Translations under genes and position numbers: made by a program
The notes under the pieces: model-generated
Told to the model about the DNA's origin: nothing
The model's input: only the letters and a program-made list of their open reading frames with translations
The model's database searches: none
Part shown: piece by piece, positions 19,423 through 28,569 of the stretch
Layout: the number at the start of each line of letters is the position of its first letter
Numbering within the stretch: position 1 is the stretch's first letter
Assembly (NCBI RefSeq): GCF_002093665.1
Contig: NZ_MRWE01000034.1
Coordinates: 1 to 61,089 of the forward strand
Direction: 5' to 3'
Length of the DNA stretch: 61,089 nt
Source of the DNA: Rouxiella badensis
Lineage (GTDB): Bacteria > Pseudomonadota > Gammaproteobacteria > Enterobacterales > Enterobacteriaceae

Positions 19423-20688
19423 TCAACGCCATCCTTTGGCTTTAATGATTTCCAGCCGCTGCTGTAGCGCCACGACGGCGGACGCCCCGTCACTGTTGCC
19501 GCTCAAGACGTTGTAGGTGGTGTTGTAGATTGCGTTGGATACCTGAGCGTACTGACGGCGGGTTTGCGTGGCCGGACGCGGCACGGCGTGCATGAAAATC
19601 CCCTTAAAATCGGCAAGGAATGGGGCCTGCGCCAATACCTGAGGATCCTCGTAAAGTGCAGTGCGCGAAGGTGCCCACCCCATCAATGCCAGCGCCTTTT
19701 TCTGCGACTGAACGCTGCTGACAATTTTTAACAGTGCGATAGCCGCCTGGGGATTCTTGGTATAGGCGCTGATGGCCCAGTGCCAGCCACCCATCGCACT
19801 GACAGAAACCCCGTCATCGCTTTTCGGTAGCGGCATCACAGCCACCTTGCCTCGGATAGGACTGGTCGGGTCTTCAGCCAGGGTGTAGGCATAAAGCCAG
19901 TTGCGCATAAACAGCGCATCGCCGTTCTGGAATACCGGTCGGGACTCTTCCTCCATGTAGCCCAAAGCCCCGGGCGGCGAGATTTTGCCTATCCAGCCTG
20001 CGGCCATGTCGAGGGCCTGTGCGGCGCGCGCATTATTGATGGTGATATTGCCTTGGGAGTCAATAAACGACCCGCCGTTCTGCGAGGCCACCCACTCCAG
20101 CGCATTGCAGGTCAAGCCTTCGTAGGCTTTGCCCTGAAAGACCAGCCCCCAGAAATTTTTATGTCCCGCATCGTGTTCGCCCTGCTGAATGCGGGTCGCG
20201 ATACGCGTCAGGTCGCTCCAGGTGACAGGCGGCTGTTCGTGATATTTCTCCAGCAGATCTTTGCGGTAGTAGAGCGCACCGGTATCCATATAAGCCGGAA
20301 TCGCCTTGACACGACCATTGACGACATCATTTTGCAGGGCCGCAGGGAAAACCTCTGTGCGCAGACTGCTCACGCTGTCGGTCAAATCCAGCAGATGCTT
20401 GTTCAACACGCCAATCCAGACGGTATCGGCCAGAAACAGATCGATAGCCCCCGAATCTTTGGCGGCAAATAGCTGTTGAAATAAGGATAGTTTTTCATTT
20501 GAAGCTGGCGGGAGATCGATAAATGCCAGGGTATTACCGGTCTGGGCCTCAAACTGCTGCTTAATCTCGTTGCAGAACTGACGACCTTCCTTGCTAGGTG
20601 GACATTCCATTCGCAGCGTATCAGCGTGCGTCAAACCCGACGTCAGGGCCAGCGCGGCAGCAATCAGTCCCGGGATCACTCTTCTCAT
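19423..20688 (-). CDS. palE: periplasmic sugar-binding protein PalE
   Basis: This 421-residue extracellular solute-binding protein (family 1) has a Sec signal peptide (MRRVIPGLIAAALALTSGLTHA) cut after THA. It should capture isomaltulose or trehalulose in the periplasm and hand it to PalFG. Typical segments are the N-terminal FEAQTGN, the DLFLADTVWIG core and the MGGWHWAISAYTKNPQAA region. It is the first gene of the pal operon and is divergent from palR, with a LysR-type operator between them. The binding specificity is inferred from operon content. Confidence 0.88.
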   Translation of the reverse strand: MRRVIPGLIAAALALTSGLTHADTLRMECPPSKEGRQFCNEIKQQFEAQTGNTLAFIDLPPASNEKLSLFQQLFAAKDSGAIDLFLADTVWIGVLNKHLLDLTDSVSSLRTEVFPAALQNDVVNGRVKAIPAYMDTGALYYRKDLLEKYHEQPPVTWSDLTRIATRIQQGEHDAGHKNFWGLVFQGKAYEGLTCNALEWVASQNGGSFIDSQGNITINNARAAQALDMAAGWIGKISPPGALGYMEEESRPVFQNGDALFMRNWLYAYTLAEDPTSPIRGKVAVMPLPKSDDGVSVSAMGGWHWAISAYTKNPQAAIALLKIVSSVQSQKKALALMGWAPSRTALYEDPQVLAQAPFLADFKGIFMHAVPRPATQTRRQYAQVSNAIYNTTYNVLSGNSDGASAVVALQQRLEIIKAKGWR

Positions 20689-20776
20689 GGCTTCTTCTCA
20701 GGTGATGGCGGGAATACCGTCATGCGAGAAAAATAGCGAAGCGGAGACATTGGCGGAAATTGATTTTCGCCTCTAC

Positions 20777-20797
20777 GATATAGAAATACTCTATATC
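20777..20797. promoter_or_regulatory. PalR binding site (LysR-type inverted repeat)
   Basis: GATATAG-N7-CTATATC is a perfect 7-bp inverted repeat in the 122-base palE/palR spacer, 14 bases before palR. It contains the T-N11-A arrangement typical of LysR-family sites. Binding here would let PalR control its own gene and the palEFGHKQZ operon. Confidence 0.65.
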
Positions 20798-20810
20798 ATC
20801 AAGGGAATGT

Positions 20811-21746
20811 GTGATCGTGGATAAAATTCTTCGGCAGTTTATCGAAGTGGCTATGTTCAAAAATGTGAGTCATGCTGCAAACAAATTATGTCTTAGCCAA
20901 CCCACGCTGACGCATAACATGAAGAAATTGGAGGAAAATCTTGGCGTTCCTTTGCTAGAGCGCACCTCGACCGGCGTCAAAACCACCGAGTATGGCGATC
21001 TGCTGCTTGAGCAGGCGCAAATGATGCAGAGGATTTACGACAACACCCTGGCCAAGTTGGCCATTATCAAGGCGCGCCAGGTGCAGAGTCTGCGCATGGG
21101 TACCGGCCACGCCTGGTGGCACATGTTTATGCGCGACAGCTTCAACAGCTACCGGGCGCTGCATCCCACCGTGAATATTCATATCGATCAGGGTAACCAC
21201 CTCAGGCTGATGGACCTGCTGCTCGGCGGCGACATTGACTTGTTTATCGGCCATGAAATTCAGGGGCTTAATGCCAAGGCGGGGATCAGCTTCCTGCCGC
21301 TGTTTGGGGTCTCCGACAGCCTGTTTGTGCGCCGTGGGCATCCGCTGTGCAGCCGGGTGATCGAAAATTTTGATCTACAGGACTATCCTTGCGTAGAACT
21401 AACCCCGGATGAGGGGCGTTTTCAGCATATGGTTGAAGATATGCAGCCAAAGAGGCTGGCGCGTAACCGGATGCATCTGCAAGAAAGGGTTATCTGGTCG
21501 ACCAACTCGATGATGGCCGCCGTGGACATGATCAACGAGTCTGATGCGGTGATGCTAAGTTATCCAAGCTGTATGGCAAGCTACTTTGCCCGATACAACA
21601 TCGTGGCGCTGCAAACCACGCAGCAAAGCCCGCGCTACAACGTAGGCATCTATTTAATGCGCGAAAAAGCGGATGCCGCGCATGTGGTACAGATACAGGA
21701 GCTGATGTACCGACATATTGAGCAGATCCGCCATTTGTTGGTTTAA
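20811..21746 (+). CDS. palR: LysR-family regulator PalR
   Basis: PalR (311 residues) is a LysR-type regulator. The N-terminal winged helix-turn-helix includes FKNVSHAANKLCLSQPTLTHNMKKLEENLGVPLLERTSTGVKTTEYG, and an inducer-binding domain follows from about residue 90. The start is a GTG: either 20811 with AAGGGA 5 bases upstream, or a second GTG at 20817. In E. rhapontici palR is divergent from palEFGHKQZ, as here. It likely activates the operon with isomaltulose as inducer; that is from the related system. Confidence 0.88.
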   Translation: MIVDKILRQFIEVAMFKNVSHAANKLCLSQPTLTHNMKKLEENLGVPLLERTSTGVKTTEYGDLLLEQAQMMQRIYDNTLAKLAIIKARQVQSLRMGTGHAWWHMFMRDSFNSYRALHPTVNIHIDQGNHLRLMDLLLGGDIDLFIGHEIQGLNAKAGISFLPLFGVSDSLFVRRGHPLCSRVIENFDLQDYPCVELTPDEGRFQHMVEDMQPKRLARNRMHLQERVIWSTNSMMAAVDMINESDAVMLSYPSCMASYFARYNIVALQTTQQSPRYNVGIYLMREKADAAHVVQIQELMYRHIEQIRHLLV

Positions 21747-21767
21747 TGCATAGACTTTATCTATGCA
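21747..21767. repeat. perfect inverted repeat after palR
   Basis: TGCATAGA and TCTATGCA are separated by 5 bases, starting at the base after the palR stop codon. No T-run follows, so it is either a weak terminator or an operator for the xylanase gene 68 bases further on. Confidence 0.4.
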
Positions 21768-21834
21768 CTCTCTCATCGCAGTCTTTGGGCTATCAGCACC
21801 ATAAGCGCCTTCGATTCTGCTCATGGAGTTAACG

Positions 21835-22968
21835 ATGGGTTTAGGTCCCGCCTCTACACAAAATTCAACCGCAAGTCGTCGCGGTTTTATTCTCGGCTCC
21901 CTGAGTTTGCTGCTCTGCGCGCCCTTTATGGGTAGCCGACTGTCCTTTGCCGCCGCCCCCTTTTCACCCTTGCGCCAACTGGCGAAAGATAAAGGCATTG
22001 CCTTTGGTTTCGCGGTAGACCCGAAAAAGCTCGACGCCGATGCGACTTACCGTGACGTCGTCGCCCGTCAGGCGGACATTCTGGTCCCGGAAAACGCCCT
22101 GAAATGGCAGACCGTTCACCCGGAACCCGAGCGCTACGATTTCAGTCAGGCCGATACCCTCGCCGCCTTTGCCCAGGTCCATCAGCAACGCCTGCGCGGC
22201 CACACTTTCTGCTGGCATCGCGCACTGCCCGACTGGGTCTACAAAACCGTGACGCCGACTAACGCCGAGAGCGTGCTGAACGCACACATCACCACCGTTG
22301 CCGCCCATTATCGCGGCCGAATGGCCTCGTGGGACGTCGTCAACGAGGCCATTCAGTTGGAAGATGGCCAACCCGGCGGGCTGCGCAATGCCTTTTGGTA
22401 TCAGATGCTTGGCCCGCGCTATCTCGACGTTGCCTTTCATGCCGCCCATAAGGCTGACCCCGGTGCCGTATTGTGCTACAACGACTACGGGCTGGAAAAA
22501 GACACTCACTATGGAGAAAGCAGACGTGCCGCGGTTCTGACTCTGTTACAGGGCCTGATAAAACGCGGCGTGCCGATTCATGGGCTTGGCATCCAGTCGC
22601 ACTTACGCCTCGGCGACACCTTTGGGCCGGAGCTTGCGCGGTTCATCCTCGCGGTACGTGCACTGGGGTTGGCGGTTTATGTCACCGAGCTGGACGTCGA
22701 TGACAGCCAGTTTAACGGTTCGATGCAAGCCCGTGACGATGCGGTCGCGGCGACCTATAAACGCTATCTCGAGGCGGTTCTCGCCACACGCGCCGTCTCC
22801 ACCGTCATTACCTGGGGCGTTTGGGACAGCCCCCATATTGCCGGTGCCGTTCAGGACCATGGACGACCGGCCCAACGGCCGCTGGTGTTTGGTCCTCAGG
22901 GCGAAATCAAGCCCGCGAGTTGGGTCGTCGAGCATGTTTTTGAAGGCGCACAGCCGCCGCGTCTTTAG
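21835..22968 (+). CDS. GH10 endo-1,4-beta-xylanase with Tat signal
   Basis: This 377-residue secreted enzyme should hydrolyse the beta-1,4 backbone of xylan. The acid/base Glu171 is in WDVVNEA and the nucleophile Glu285 in YVTELDV, the two GH10 signatures; HTFCWH is also conserved. The N-terminus has a twin-arginine motif SRRGFIL before a hydrophobic stretch and a SFAAAP cleavage region, so export should be by Tat. I chose the ATG at 21835 with GGAG upstream; an in-frame ATG at 21823 lacks one. It occupies the place beside palR where E. rhapontici has palI. Its stop codon overlaps that of the convergent methyltransferase. Confidence 0.92.
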   Translation: MGLGPASTQNSTASRRGFILGSLSLLLCAPFMGSRLSFAAAPFSPLRQLAKDKGIAFGFAVDPKKLDADATYRDVVARQADILVPENALKWQTVHPEPERYDFSQADTLAAFAQVHQQRLRGHTFCWHRALPDWVYKTVTPTNAESVLNAHITTVAAHYRGRMASWDVVNEAIQLEDGQPGGLRNAFWYQMLGPRYLDVAFHAAHKADPGAVLCYNDYGLEKDTHYGESRRAAVLTLLQGLIKRGVPIHGLGIQSHLRLGDTFGPELARFILAVRALGLAVYVTELDVDDSQFNGSMQARDDAVAATYKRYLEAVLATRAVSTVITWGVWDSPHIAGAVQDHGRPAQRPLVFGPQGEIKPASWVVEHVFEGAQPPRL

Positions 22969-23621
22969 CCGAGACGTATCGACACCTCAACGTCATCGCC
23001 GAACGGAACCGACAGATAACCGTTCGCCGCCGAACGCACATAGGCCAGATATTCGGCGTTGTAGCTAGCATCGTCAGCGACGATGATGGCCCCCACCCTC
23101 AGGCGACTCTCGAGCAAATCCAGGATGTCATCGTAAAGCGCCTTCGCGCCGTCGAGCACCAGCAGATCTATCTTCTCCGGCAGAGAGACCGCCAGAGTTT
23201 TCAGCGCGTCACCTTCACGGACTTCAACCAGGTCCGCCACGCCGCCCTCGACAAAGTGTGCACGAGCGCGCTGTACCTTGGACGGCTCAAACTCACTGGT
23301 AATCAGTTTTCCGCCGCCGTTATCACGCAGCGCCGCGGCCATGTGCAGAGTCGACAGACCGAATGAAGTGCCGAATTCTACGATGTTTTGCGCATTCGAA
23401 GTACGCGCCAGCATGTACAGCAGCGCACCGGTGTCACGCGAAACGGGCAACCACAGGTCTTTTAAACGTCCATACAGACTGAGGTACTCGGTCTTACTGT
23501 GCATCAGTCGGTCACGCTCTTTGGCAGAGACTGAGGTCAGCACTGTGCTGGTCACGCTGTCCGCTTCAGCAAACAGGCGGTCGAGCAAGGGAGCTAGGGG
23601 GGACGTTGTTAAGGTAGTCAT
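22965..23621 (-). CDS. class I SAM-dependent O-methyltransferase
   Basis: This 218-residue enzyme resembles the caffeoyl-CoA/catechol O-methyltransferase family. The SAM-binding motif IVEFGTSFGLSTLHMA is near residue 75, and the acidic LLVLDGAK motif and IIVADDA follow. I chose the ATG at 23621 (MTTLTTSPL) with AAGAGG upstream. It is divergent from a TetR regulator, and the spacer carries a perfect palindrome, so it is probably that regulator's target. The substrate is unknown; a phenolic compound is a guess from the family. Confidence 0.88.
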   Translation of the reverse strand: MTTLTTSPLAPLLDRLFAEADSVTSTVLTSVSAKERDRLMHSKTEYLSLYGRLKDLWLPVSRDTGALLYMLARTSNAQNIVEFGTSFGLSTLHMAAALRDNGGGKLITSEFEPSKVQRARAHFVEGGVADLVEVREGDALKTLAVSLPEKIDLLVLDGAKALYDDILDLLESRLRVGAIIVADDASYNAEYLAYVRSAANGYLSVPFGDDVEVSIRLG

Positions 23622-23663
23622 GGTTATCCTCTTGGGGTTGAGCACCTGTGAGTCACAGGCTAA

Positions 23664-23675
23664 AATGTGATGAAT
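23664..23675. promoter_or_regulatory. operator half-site for the TetR regulator
   Basis: AATGTGATGAAT repeats one arm of the main palindrome exactly, 25 bases nearer the methyltransferase gene. The second arm is only partly conserved. Confidence 0.45.
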
Positions 23676-23688
23676 CATTCATATTTAT

Positions 23689-23710
23689 AATGTGATGAAT
23701 TCATCACATT
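23689..23710. promoter_or_regulatory. TetR-family operator (perfect palindrome)
   Basis: The arm AATGTGATGAA is followed directly by its exact reverse complement, giving a 22-bp perfect palindrome. It lies in the 125-base spacer between the methyltransferase and tetR genes, 37 bases before the regulator. Confidence 0.75.
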
Positions 23711-23746
23711 TTCTAATCGCATTCAGTCCAGGGTTCAGATATCACC

Positions 23747-24379
23747 ATGACGCATCGCCCCATCCCGCGTGTTTCCTCGCGAAAACAGCCACAGCAGGCG
23801 CGCTCTACTGAGCTGGTCGCCGCCATTCTTGAAGCCGCTGTTCGCGTTTTAGCGAAGGAAGGCGCAACCCGTTTTACCACCGCACGCGTGGCAGAAACGG
23901 CGGGCGTCAGCATTGGTTCGCTCTATCAGTATTTCCCCAATAAGTCAGCAATACTGTTTCGATTACAGAGCGACGAATGGCGGCAAACCACCGAGATGCT
24001 CTGCCATATCCTGCAAAATCACGCGAAAACGCCCACCGAACGACTGCGTAAGCTGGTGCATGTTTTCATTCGTTCAGAGTGTGAGGAAGCCGAGATACGG
24101 GCGGCGCTCAGCGATACGGCACCGCTTTACCGCGATGCGCCCGAGGCGCGGGAGGCAAAAGCCACGGGAGAGAGGATTTTTAATGAGTTCATGCAAGAAG
24201 CGCTGCCGACGGTGCCCGCCGAGAGTCGGCAGCGGGTCAGCGACCTGATTGCCACCACGCTGAGTCGCGTTGGCAAGTCATTTTCCTCTACCCCACGCAG
24301 CGATAACGAAATCGAACTCTATGCCGAGGCTATGGCTGATATGTTTTGCGCCTATTTGAAACATGCGCAACATCGTTGA
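23747..24379 (+). CDS. TetR/AcrR-family regulator
   Basis: This 210-residue repressor has the N-terminal TetR helix-turn-helix (residues about 20-65). Recognition segments are TTARVAETAGVSIGSLYQYFPNKSAIL, with the FxxK-type end of the domain. The C-terminal ligand domain is not assignable to a compound. Neighbours are a divergent O-methyltransferase and, 63 bases downstream, a FUSC-type membrane protein in the same direction. The three probably form one detoxification or export unit controlled by this protein. Confidence 0.9.
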   Translation: MTHRPIPRVSSRKQPQQARSTELVAAILEAAVRVLAKEGATRFTTARVAETAGVSIGSLYQYFPNKSAILFRLQSDEWRQTTEMLCHILQNHAKTPTERLRKLVHVFIRSECEEAEIRAALSDTAPLYRDAPEAREAKATGERIFNEFMQEALPTVPAESRQRVSDLIATTLSRVGKSFSSTPRSDNEIELYAEAMADMFCAYLKHAQHR

Positions 24380-24442
24380 GACGCGGCAAATATGTTACCT
24401 TGAGCAATCATTTTCAATTTTGCGGCACGGAGTAACCCTCTT

Positions 24443-25486
24443 TTGATTAGCATTCCCCCAGGCCATCGGCATAACTTGCTGTTAGCGTTATGTTGTTTGC
24501 CTGCCATTATCATTATTATTGCCGTCGGTTTTTATTTGAACAAACAGGCTCCTGCGATGCTTATTGCCAGCGGCGCGCTTTCATTGGCGTTTGGGGCCAA
24601 TAAGACCTGGCGAGATTCCTCTTTCGTCGTGTTATTTACCACCGCGCTGGGGCTAATGGCTGCGTCGTTTCTGGGCAGCCTGGCAGGTAATTTCCCGCTG
24701 CTTTATTTAGCGGGCGCGCTGCTGGCAACCGGGCTATATATTGTTATTTTGGATATTAACGCCAATCTGGGCTGGATATTTTTGCAATCTGCAATCGCCT
24801 TTATGGTCTCAGGGTTTTTCCCGGGGAAACTCGAGGCGGCAACTACCCGCGCCACGCTATTAGGCTGCGGCTGTATTCTACAGATATTCAGTCTGGGACT
24901 GTTCTTTAGCGGGCTGCGTTTTAATTTCCGTGAAGTGACCTCCCTGAGAAAAATTAAATTCTACGAAGGCGTAAAGCAGCTAAATCAGCAATATATTCAT
25001 CTCCGGTGGTCAATATTTTTCGGGGTGATCGCCATGTGCTTAACCATTACCCTTGACCATCATTTCAATATTCAGCACAGCTATTGGGCCGAAATGACGC
25101 TGTTAATCTGCCTGCGCAGCGATTATCACGAATCTCTGCTGCGCGTGCCGGCACGCATCATTGGCACACTGGTGGGCGTATTGGCGGCGGGTACGTTAAG
25201 CACCTATCTGCACGACGATTTGCTGATAATCCTGGCGTTCTTTCTGTCGGCAGGTATCGCTATTTTTATGTCGTATTCTCTCACCTCGAAAACCTACGCC
25301 TTTTTTGCGTTCTTTATTACCATGATGATCATCTTCATGCTGTCAGGCATTGGTCTGGTACAGGGGAATATCGGCGTACAGCGGTTGGAAGCGACGACGC
25401 TGGGAGGGATTTTTGCCTTACTGACGGTGTTTATGACCCGGCTGGTGACCTATATTCACATCAAAAAGCCTGAGCCTTCGGTCTGA
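24443..25486 (+). CDS. FUSC-type (aromatic acid exporter-like) inner-membrane protein
   Basis: This 347-residue membrane protein has about ten hydrophobic segments arranged in two halves, around residues 10-175 and 195-335, with a charged loop between. This is the layout of FUSC/YccS-type proteins, some of which export aromatic acids. The start is a TTG (24443) with GGAG 11 bases upstream; the first downstream ATG is internal. It follows a TetR gene and is likely in the same transcript. Substrate unknown. Confidence 0.75.
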   Translation: MISIPPGHRHNLLLALCCLPAIIIIIAVGFYLNKQAPAMLIASGALSLAFGANKTWRDSSFVVLFTTALGLMAASFLGSLAGNFPLLYLAGALLATGLYIVILDINANLGWIFLQSAIAFMVSGFFPGKLEAATTRATLLGCGCILQIFSLGLFFSGLRFNFREVTSLRKIKFYEGVKQLNQQYIHLRWSIFFGVIAMCLTITLDHHFNIQHSYWAEMTLLICLRSDYHESLLRVPARIIGTLVGVLAAGTLSTYLHDDLLIILAFFLSAGIAIFMSYSLTSKTYAFFAFFITMMIIFMLSGIGLVQGNIGVQRLEATTLGGIFALLTVFMTRLVTYIHIKKPEPSV

Positions 25487-25518
25487 TAACGCGCTTTATC
25501 AACCGGTTAGCATCAGTC

Positions 25519-25554
25519 AAAAAGGATACGCGCAATCTCTGGCGTATCCTTTTT
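25519..25554. terminator. bidirectional terminator between the FUSC gene and rnd
   Basis: AAAAAGGATACGC and GCGTATCCTTTTT are perfect 13-bp arms around a 10-base loop. A-run and T-run flank it, so it can end the rightward FUSC and leftward rnd transcripts. It marks the right end of the accessory block. Confidence 0.9.
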
Positions 25555-25576
25555 AATGTCGTTAAATGCTTAGCGC

Positions 25577-26698
25577 TTAACTCTGTTCCAGCAGCGTGAC
25601 TAGCCTCTCGCGAAGCAATGTCCCGCGCCATCCGCTCACCAACTCCGGTTCATGTTCCTTGGTCTTCAGCTGCCAATGCCAGTTCAGCAACTGGTTTATC
25701 TGGCGACGTGACGCCAGCAGCTCTACGCTGAGCCCCGTTTCTTCACTTACCGTCTGAATCAGTGCCTTGATGTCCTTGAAGACTTTCTTGTAGCCAGGCT
25801 GGTCTATCAGGTTAGCGATCGGTGCGGGCAGTGCCGACTCGTCCAGCGTTTCGGCTTCAGCGACGAGCGCCAGCAGCGTGCGGCCGTGATAGCGAATCTC
25901 AGGACCGCTCAGGCCGAGCGCTTCAAGCTCACCCAGAGAATGCGGCTGATAGCGCGCAACCTGCCACAGGTTCTCTTCACGCACCACAAAGTTGACCGCC
26001 AAATCACGCTGACGCGCCTGATTCAGACGCCACTCGGCCAGTTTCTGCAAACACGCCAACTGACGTGGACGCAGCTGCCAGGCGTTGCCGATTTCGAGGT
26101 AAGCCCGTTCCGGCTGTAGCACTTCCTGACGGCGGCGGCAGAGCGAGACACACTCGTCCAGTGCCGCGTCTATCCAGCCCGCATTAATGGTTTCCTGCTC
26201 GAGCTGACGTGCCAGCGGCAGCAGATAGAACACGTCGGCAGCGGCGTAATCACACTGCTTCTGGGTCAAAGGTCTGGCCATCCAGTCGGTACGCGACTCG
26301 CTCTTGTCGAGTTCCACGCCCGTTGTCTCGGCAACCAGACGCGCAAAACCGCAGGAGAGCGGACGCCCGCTAAAGGCCGCGAGGATCTGGCTGTCAATGA
26401 AAGGCACCGGCAGCACGCCAAAGGCATTCAGGAAGACCTCGAGATCTTCGCTGCCCGCGTGCAGAAACTTGACCACATTGGGATGGATCAATAAGTCGAT
26501 AAATGGCTGCCAGGCAGTAATAGGTAAGGGATCAATCAGCGTTAAGGTTTCACCATCAAAGAGCTGGATCAGGCCCAACTGCGGATAGTAAGTACGGGTT
26601 CTGACAAATTCGGTATCCAACGCAATCTGGCTAAACTGTTGCGCCTGCTGACAAACCTTTGCCAGATCTTCATTGCTAACGATCAACTGATAATTCAA
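25577..26698 (-). CDS. rnd: ribonuclease D
   Basis: RNase D (373 residues) is a 3'-5' exoribonuclease that trims tRNA precursors. The DEDDy catalytic residues are visible in IALDTEFVR (Exo I), FLHAGSEDLEVF (Exo II) and CDYAAADVFYLLPL (Exo III with the Tyr). Two HRDC domains follow from about residue 205. Length equals that of E. coli Rnd (375). It lies downstream of fadD with 173 bases and a terminator between them. Confidence 0.96.
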   Translation of the reverse strand: MNYQLIVSNEDLAKVCQQAQQFSQIALDTEFVRTRTYYPQLGLIQLFDGETLTLIDPLPITAWQPFIDLLIHPNVVKFLHAGSEDLEVFLNAFGVLPVPFIDSQILAAFSGRPLSCGFARLVAETTGVELDKSESRTDWMARPLTQKQCDYAAADVFYLLPLARQLEQETINAGWIDAALDECVSLCRRRQEVLQPERAYLEIGNAWQLRPRQLACLQKLAEWRLNQARQRDLAVNFVVREENLWQVARYQPHSLGELEALGLSGPEIRYHGRTLLALVAEAETLDESALPAPIANLIDQPGYKKVFKDIKALIQTVSEETGLSVELLASRRQINQLLNWHWQLKTKEHEPELVSGWRGTLLRERLVTLLEQS

Positions 26699-26803
26699 AG
26701 CTTTTTCTCTTTTCGCTGTTAAAAACCGGATCGGCCTGCATCCTGCCGCCGGGCATTAGAAAACAAAGACTACTGCTTCGCGTTACGCGCATTATAACGT
26801 GAA

Positions 26804-26826
26804 AACGCCGGACTTAATCCGGCGTT
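26804..26826 (-). terminator. fadD terminator
   Basis: AACGCCGGA and TCCGGCGTT pair around a 5-base loop. Read leftward, the hairpin is followed by a short T-run, 46 bases after fadD. Confidence 0.75.
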
Positions 26827-26871
26827 GAATGAAGGAGGCCTTCAGTTGATGAAAAATACAGCATCATTGGT

Positions 26872-28569
26872 TCAGGCTGCGTTCTGCCGGTCGGGCGCGT
26901 TGGCCTTTACGGCCTCGTCACGCAGCTCCCTGCGCAAGATTTTACCGACGTTCGATTTCGGTAGCTCATCACGGAACTCGACAATCTTAGGCACTTTATA
27001 GCCGGTAAGATTGCGACGGCAGTGATCGAGTATTTCTTCTGCCGTTAAAGAAGCATCGCGCTTAACCACGCAGATTTTGACCTTCTCGCCGGTAGACTGA
27101 CTCGGTACGCCTATGGCTGCGACCTCAAGCACTTTCGCATGCTGCGAGACGACTTCTTCAATTTCATTAGGATAAACGTTAAAACCTGACACCAGGATCA
27201 TATCTTTCTTACGATCGACGATGTGCAAGAATCCCTGCTCGTCCACTGTAGCGATATCTCCGGTCGAGAGCCAGCCGTCTTTTAACACTTCATCGGTTGC
27301 ATCAGGACGTTGCCAGTAGCCCAGCATGACCTGCGGACCTTTCACCAGCAGCTCTCCGGCCTCGCCCTCGGCTACATCGTGTCCGTTTTCATCGACTAAA
27401 CGAATGTCGGTCGATGGCACCGGTAAACCGATGCTGCCGCTGTAATGTTTGAGGTCGTAAGGGTTGCCGGTCACCAGCGGTGAACATTCGGTCAGGCCAT
27501 AGCCCTCGAGGAGATGCAGCCCGGTGAGCGCCTCCCAACGTTCCGCAACGGATTTTTGTACCGCCGCGCCGCCGCCTACGGAAAGACGCAGGTTGGAGAA
27601 ATCGAGTTTTTTGAAGTCTTCATTGTTGAGCATCGCGTTGAACAAGGTATTTACGCCGCTCAACGCCGTGAACGGATAACGTGAAAGTTCTTTCACCAGG
27701 CCAGGAATGTCGCGCGGATTGGTAATAAGCAGACTGCTGCCACCCAGCTCGATAAAGAACATGCAGTTAATGGTCAGCGCAAAAATATGATAAAGCGGCA
27801 GCGCGGTGACCACCAGCTCCTGCCCCAGACGCAGCAAAGGCCCATAGGACGCTTTGGCCTGCTCGAGGTTGGCCTGCATATTGCGGTGGGTGAGCATTGC
27901 GCCCTTGGCGACGCCGGTGGTCCCCCCGGTATATTGCAGGAAGGCAATGTCATCGTTAACGACGTTGGGTTTCACATACTTCATGTGCCGTCCCTGATGC
28001 ATTACCGTGCGAAACGATACCGCGTTCGGCAAATGATATTTCGGTACCAGGCGCTTGATGTATTTCACCACGAAGTTGACCAGAGTGCCCTTCGCAGCGG
28101 AAAGCTCATCGCCCATGCGAGTCAAGATAACGTGCTTAACCTGCGTATTGTGTACGACCTTTTCCAGGGTATGGGCGAAGTTTGAGACGATGACAATGGC
28201 CGAGGCACCGCTGTCGGTAAGCTGGTGTTCAAGCTCTCGTGGGGTATAGAGGGGATTAACGTTGACGACCACCATACCGGCGCGCAGCACGCCAAATAGC
28301 GCGATGGGATACTGCAACAGGTTAGGCATCATCAGCGCCACGCGATCCCCTTTCTTCAGCCCAAGCTCGTTCTGCAAATAAGCAGCGAATGCGCGGCTGC
28401 GTTCTTCAAGCTTGCGGAACGACATCACCTCACCCATGTTGATAAACGCCGGATTGTCTGCGTAACGCAGTGCCGCGTTCTCAAACATCTCAACCAACGA
28501 GCTGTAGCGGTTCGGATCGATGTTTTCTGGAACATCCGCCGGGTAACGTTTTAGCCAGACCTTTTCCAA
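26872..28569 (-). CDS. fadD: long-chain fatty acid-CoA ligase FadD
   Basis: FadD (565 residues; E. coli 561) activates imported long-chain fatty acids to acyl-CoA at the inner membrane using ATP. The AMP-binding P-loop [18 protein letters not shown], the [12 protein letters not shown] motif and [27 protein letters not shown] are intact. The C-terminal catalytic lysine is in [13 protein letters not shown]. No convincing FadR site was recognised by eye in the 520-base upstream spacer. Neighbours rnd and slp are the same as in E. coli. Confidence 0.97.
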   Translation of the reverse strand: MEKVWLKRYPADVPENIDPNRYSSLVEMFENAALRYADNPAFINMGEVMSFRKLEERSRAFAAYLQNELGLKKGDRVALMMPNLLQYPIALFGVLRAGMVVVNVNPLYTPRELEHQLTDSGASAIVIVSNFAHTLEKVVHNTQVKHVILTRMGDELSAAKGTLVNFVVKYIKRLVPKYHLPNAVSFRTVMHQGRHMKYVKPNVVNDDIAFLQYTGGTTGVAKGAMLTHRNMQANLEQAKASYGPLLRLGQELVVTALPLYHIFALTINCMFFIELGGSSLLITNPRDIPGLVKELSRYPFTALSGVNTLFNAMLNNEDFKKLDFSNLRLSVGGGAAVQKSVAERWEALTGLHLLEGYGLTECSPLVTGNPYDLKHYSGSIGLPVPSTDIRLVDENGHDVAEGEAGELLVKGPQVMLGYWQRPDATDEVLKDGWLSTGDIATVDEQGFLHIVDRKKDMILVSGFNVYPNEIEEVVSQHAKVLEVAAIGVPSQSTGEKVKICVVKRDASLTAEEILDHCRRNLTGYKVPKIVEFRDELPKSNVGKILRRELRDEAVKANAPDRQNAA

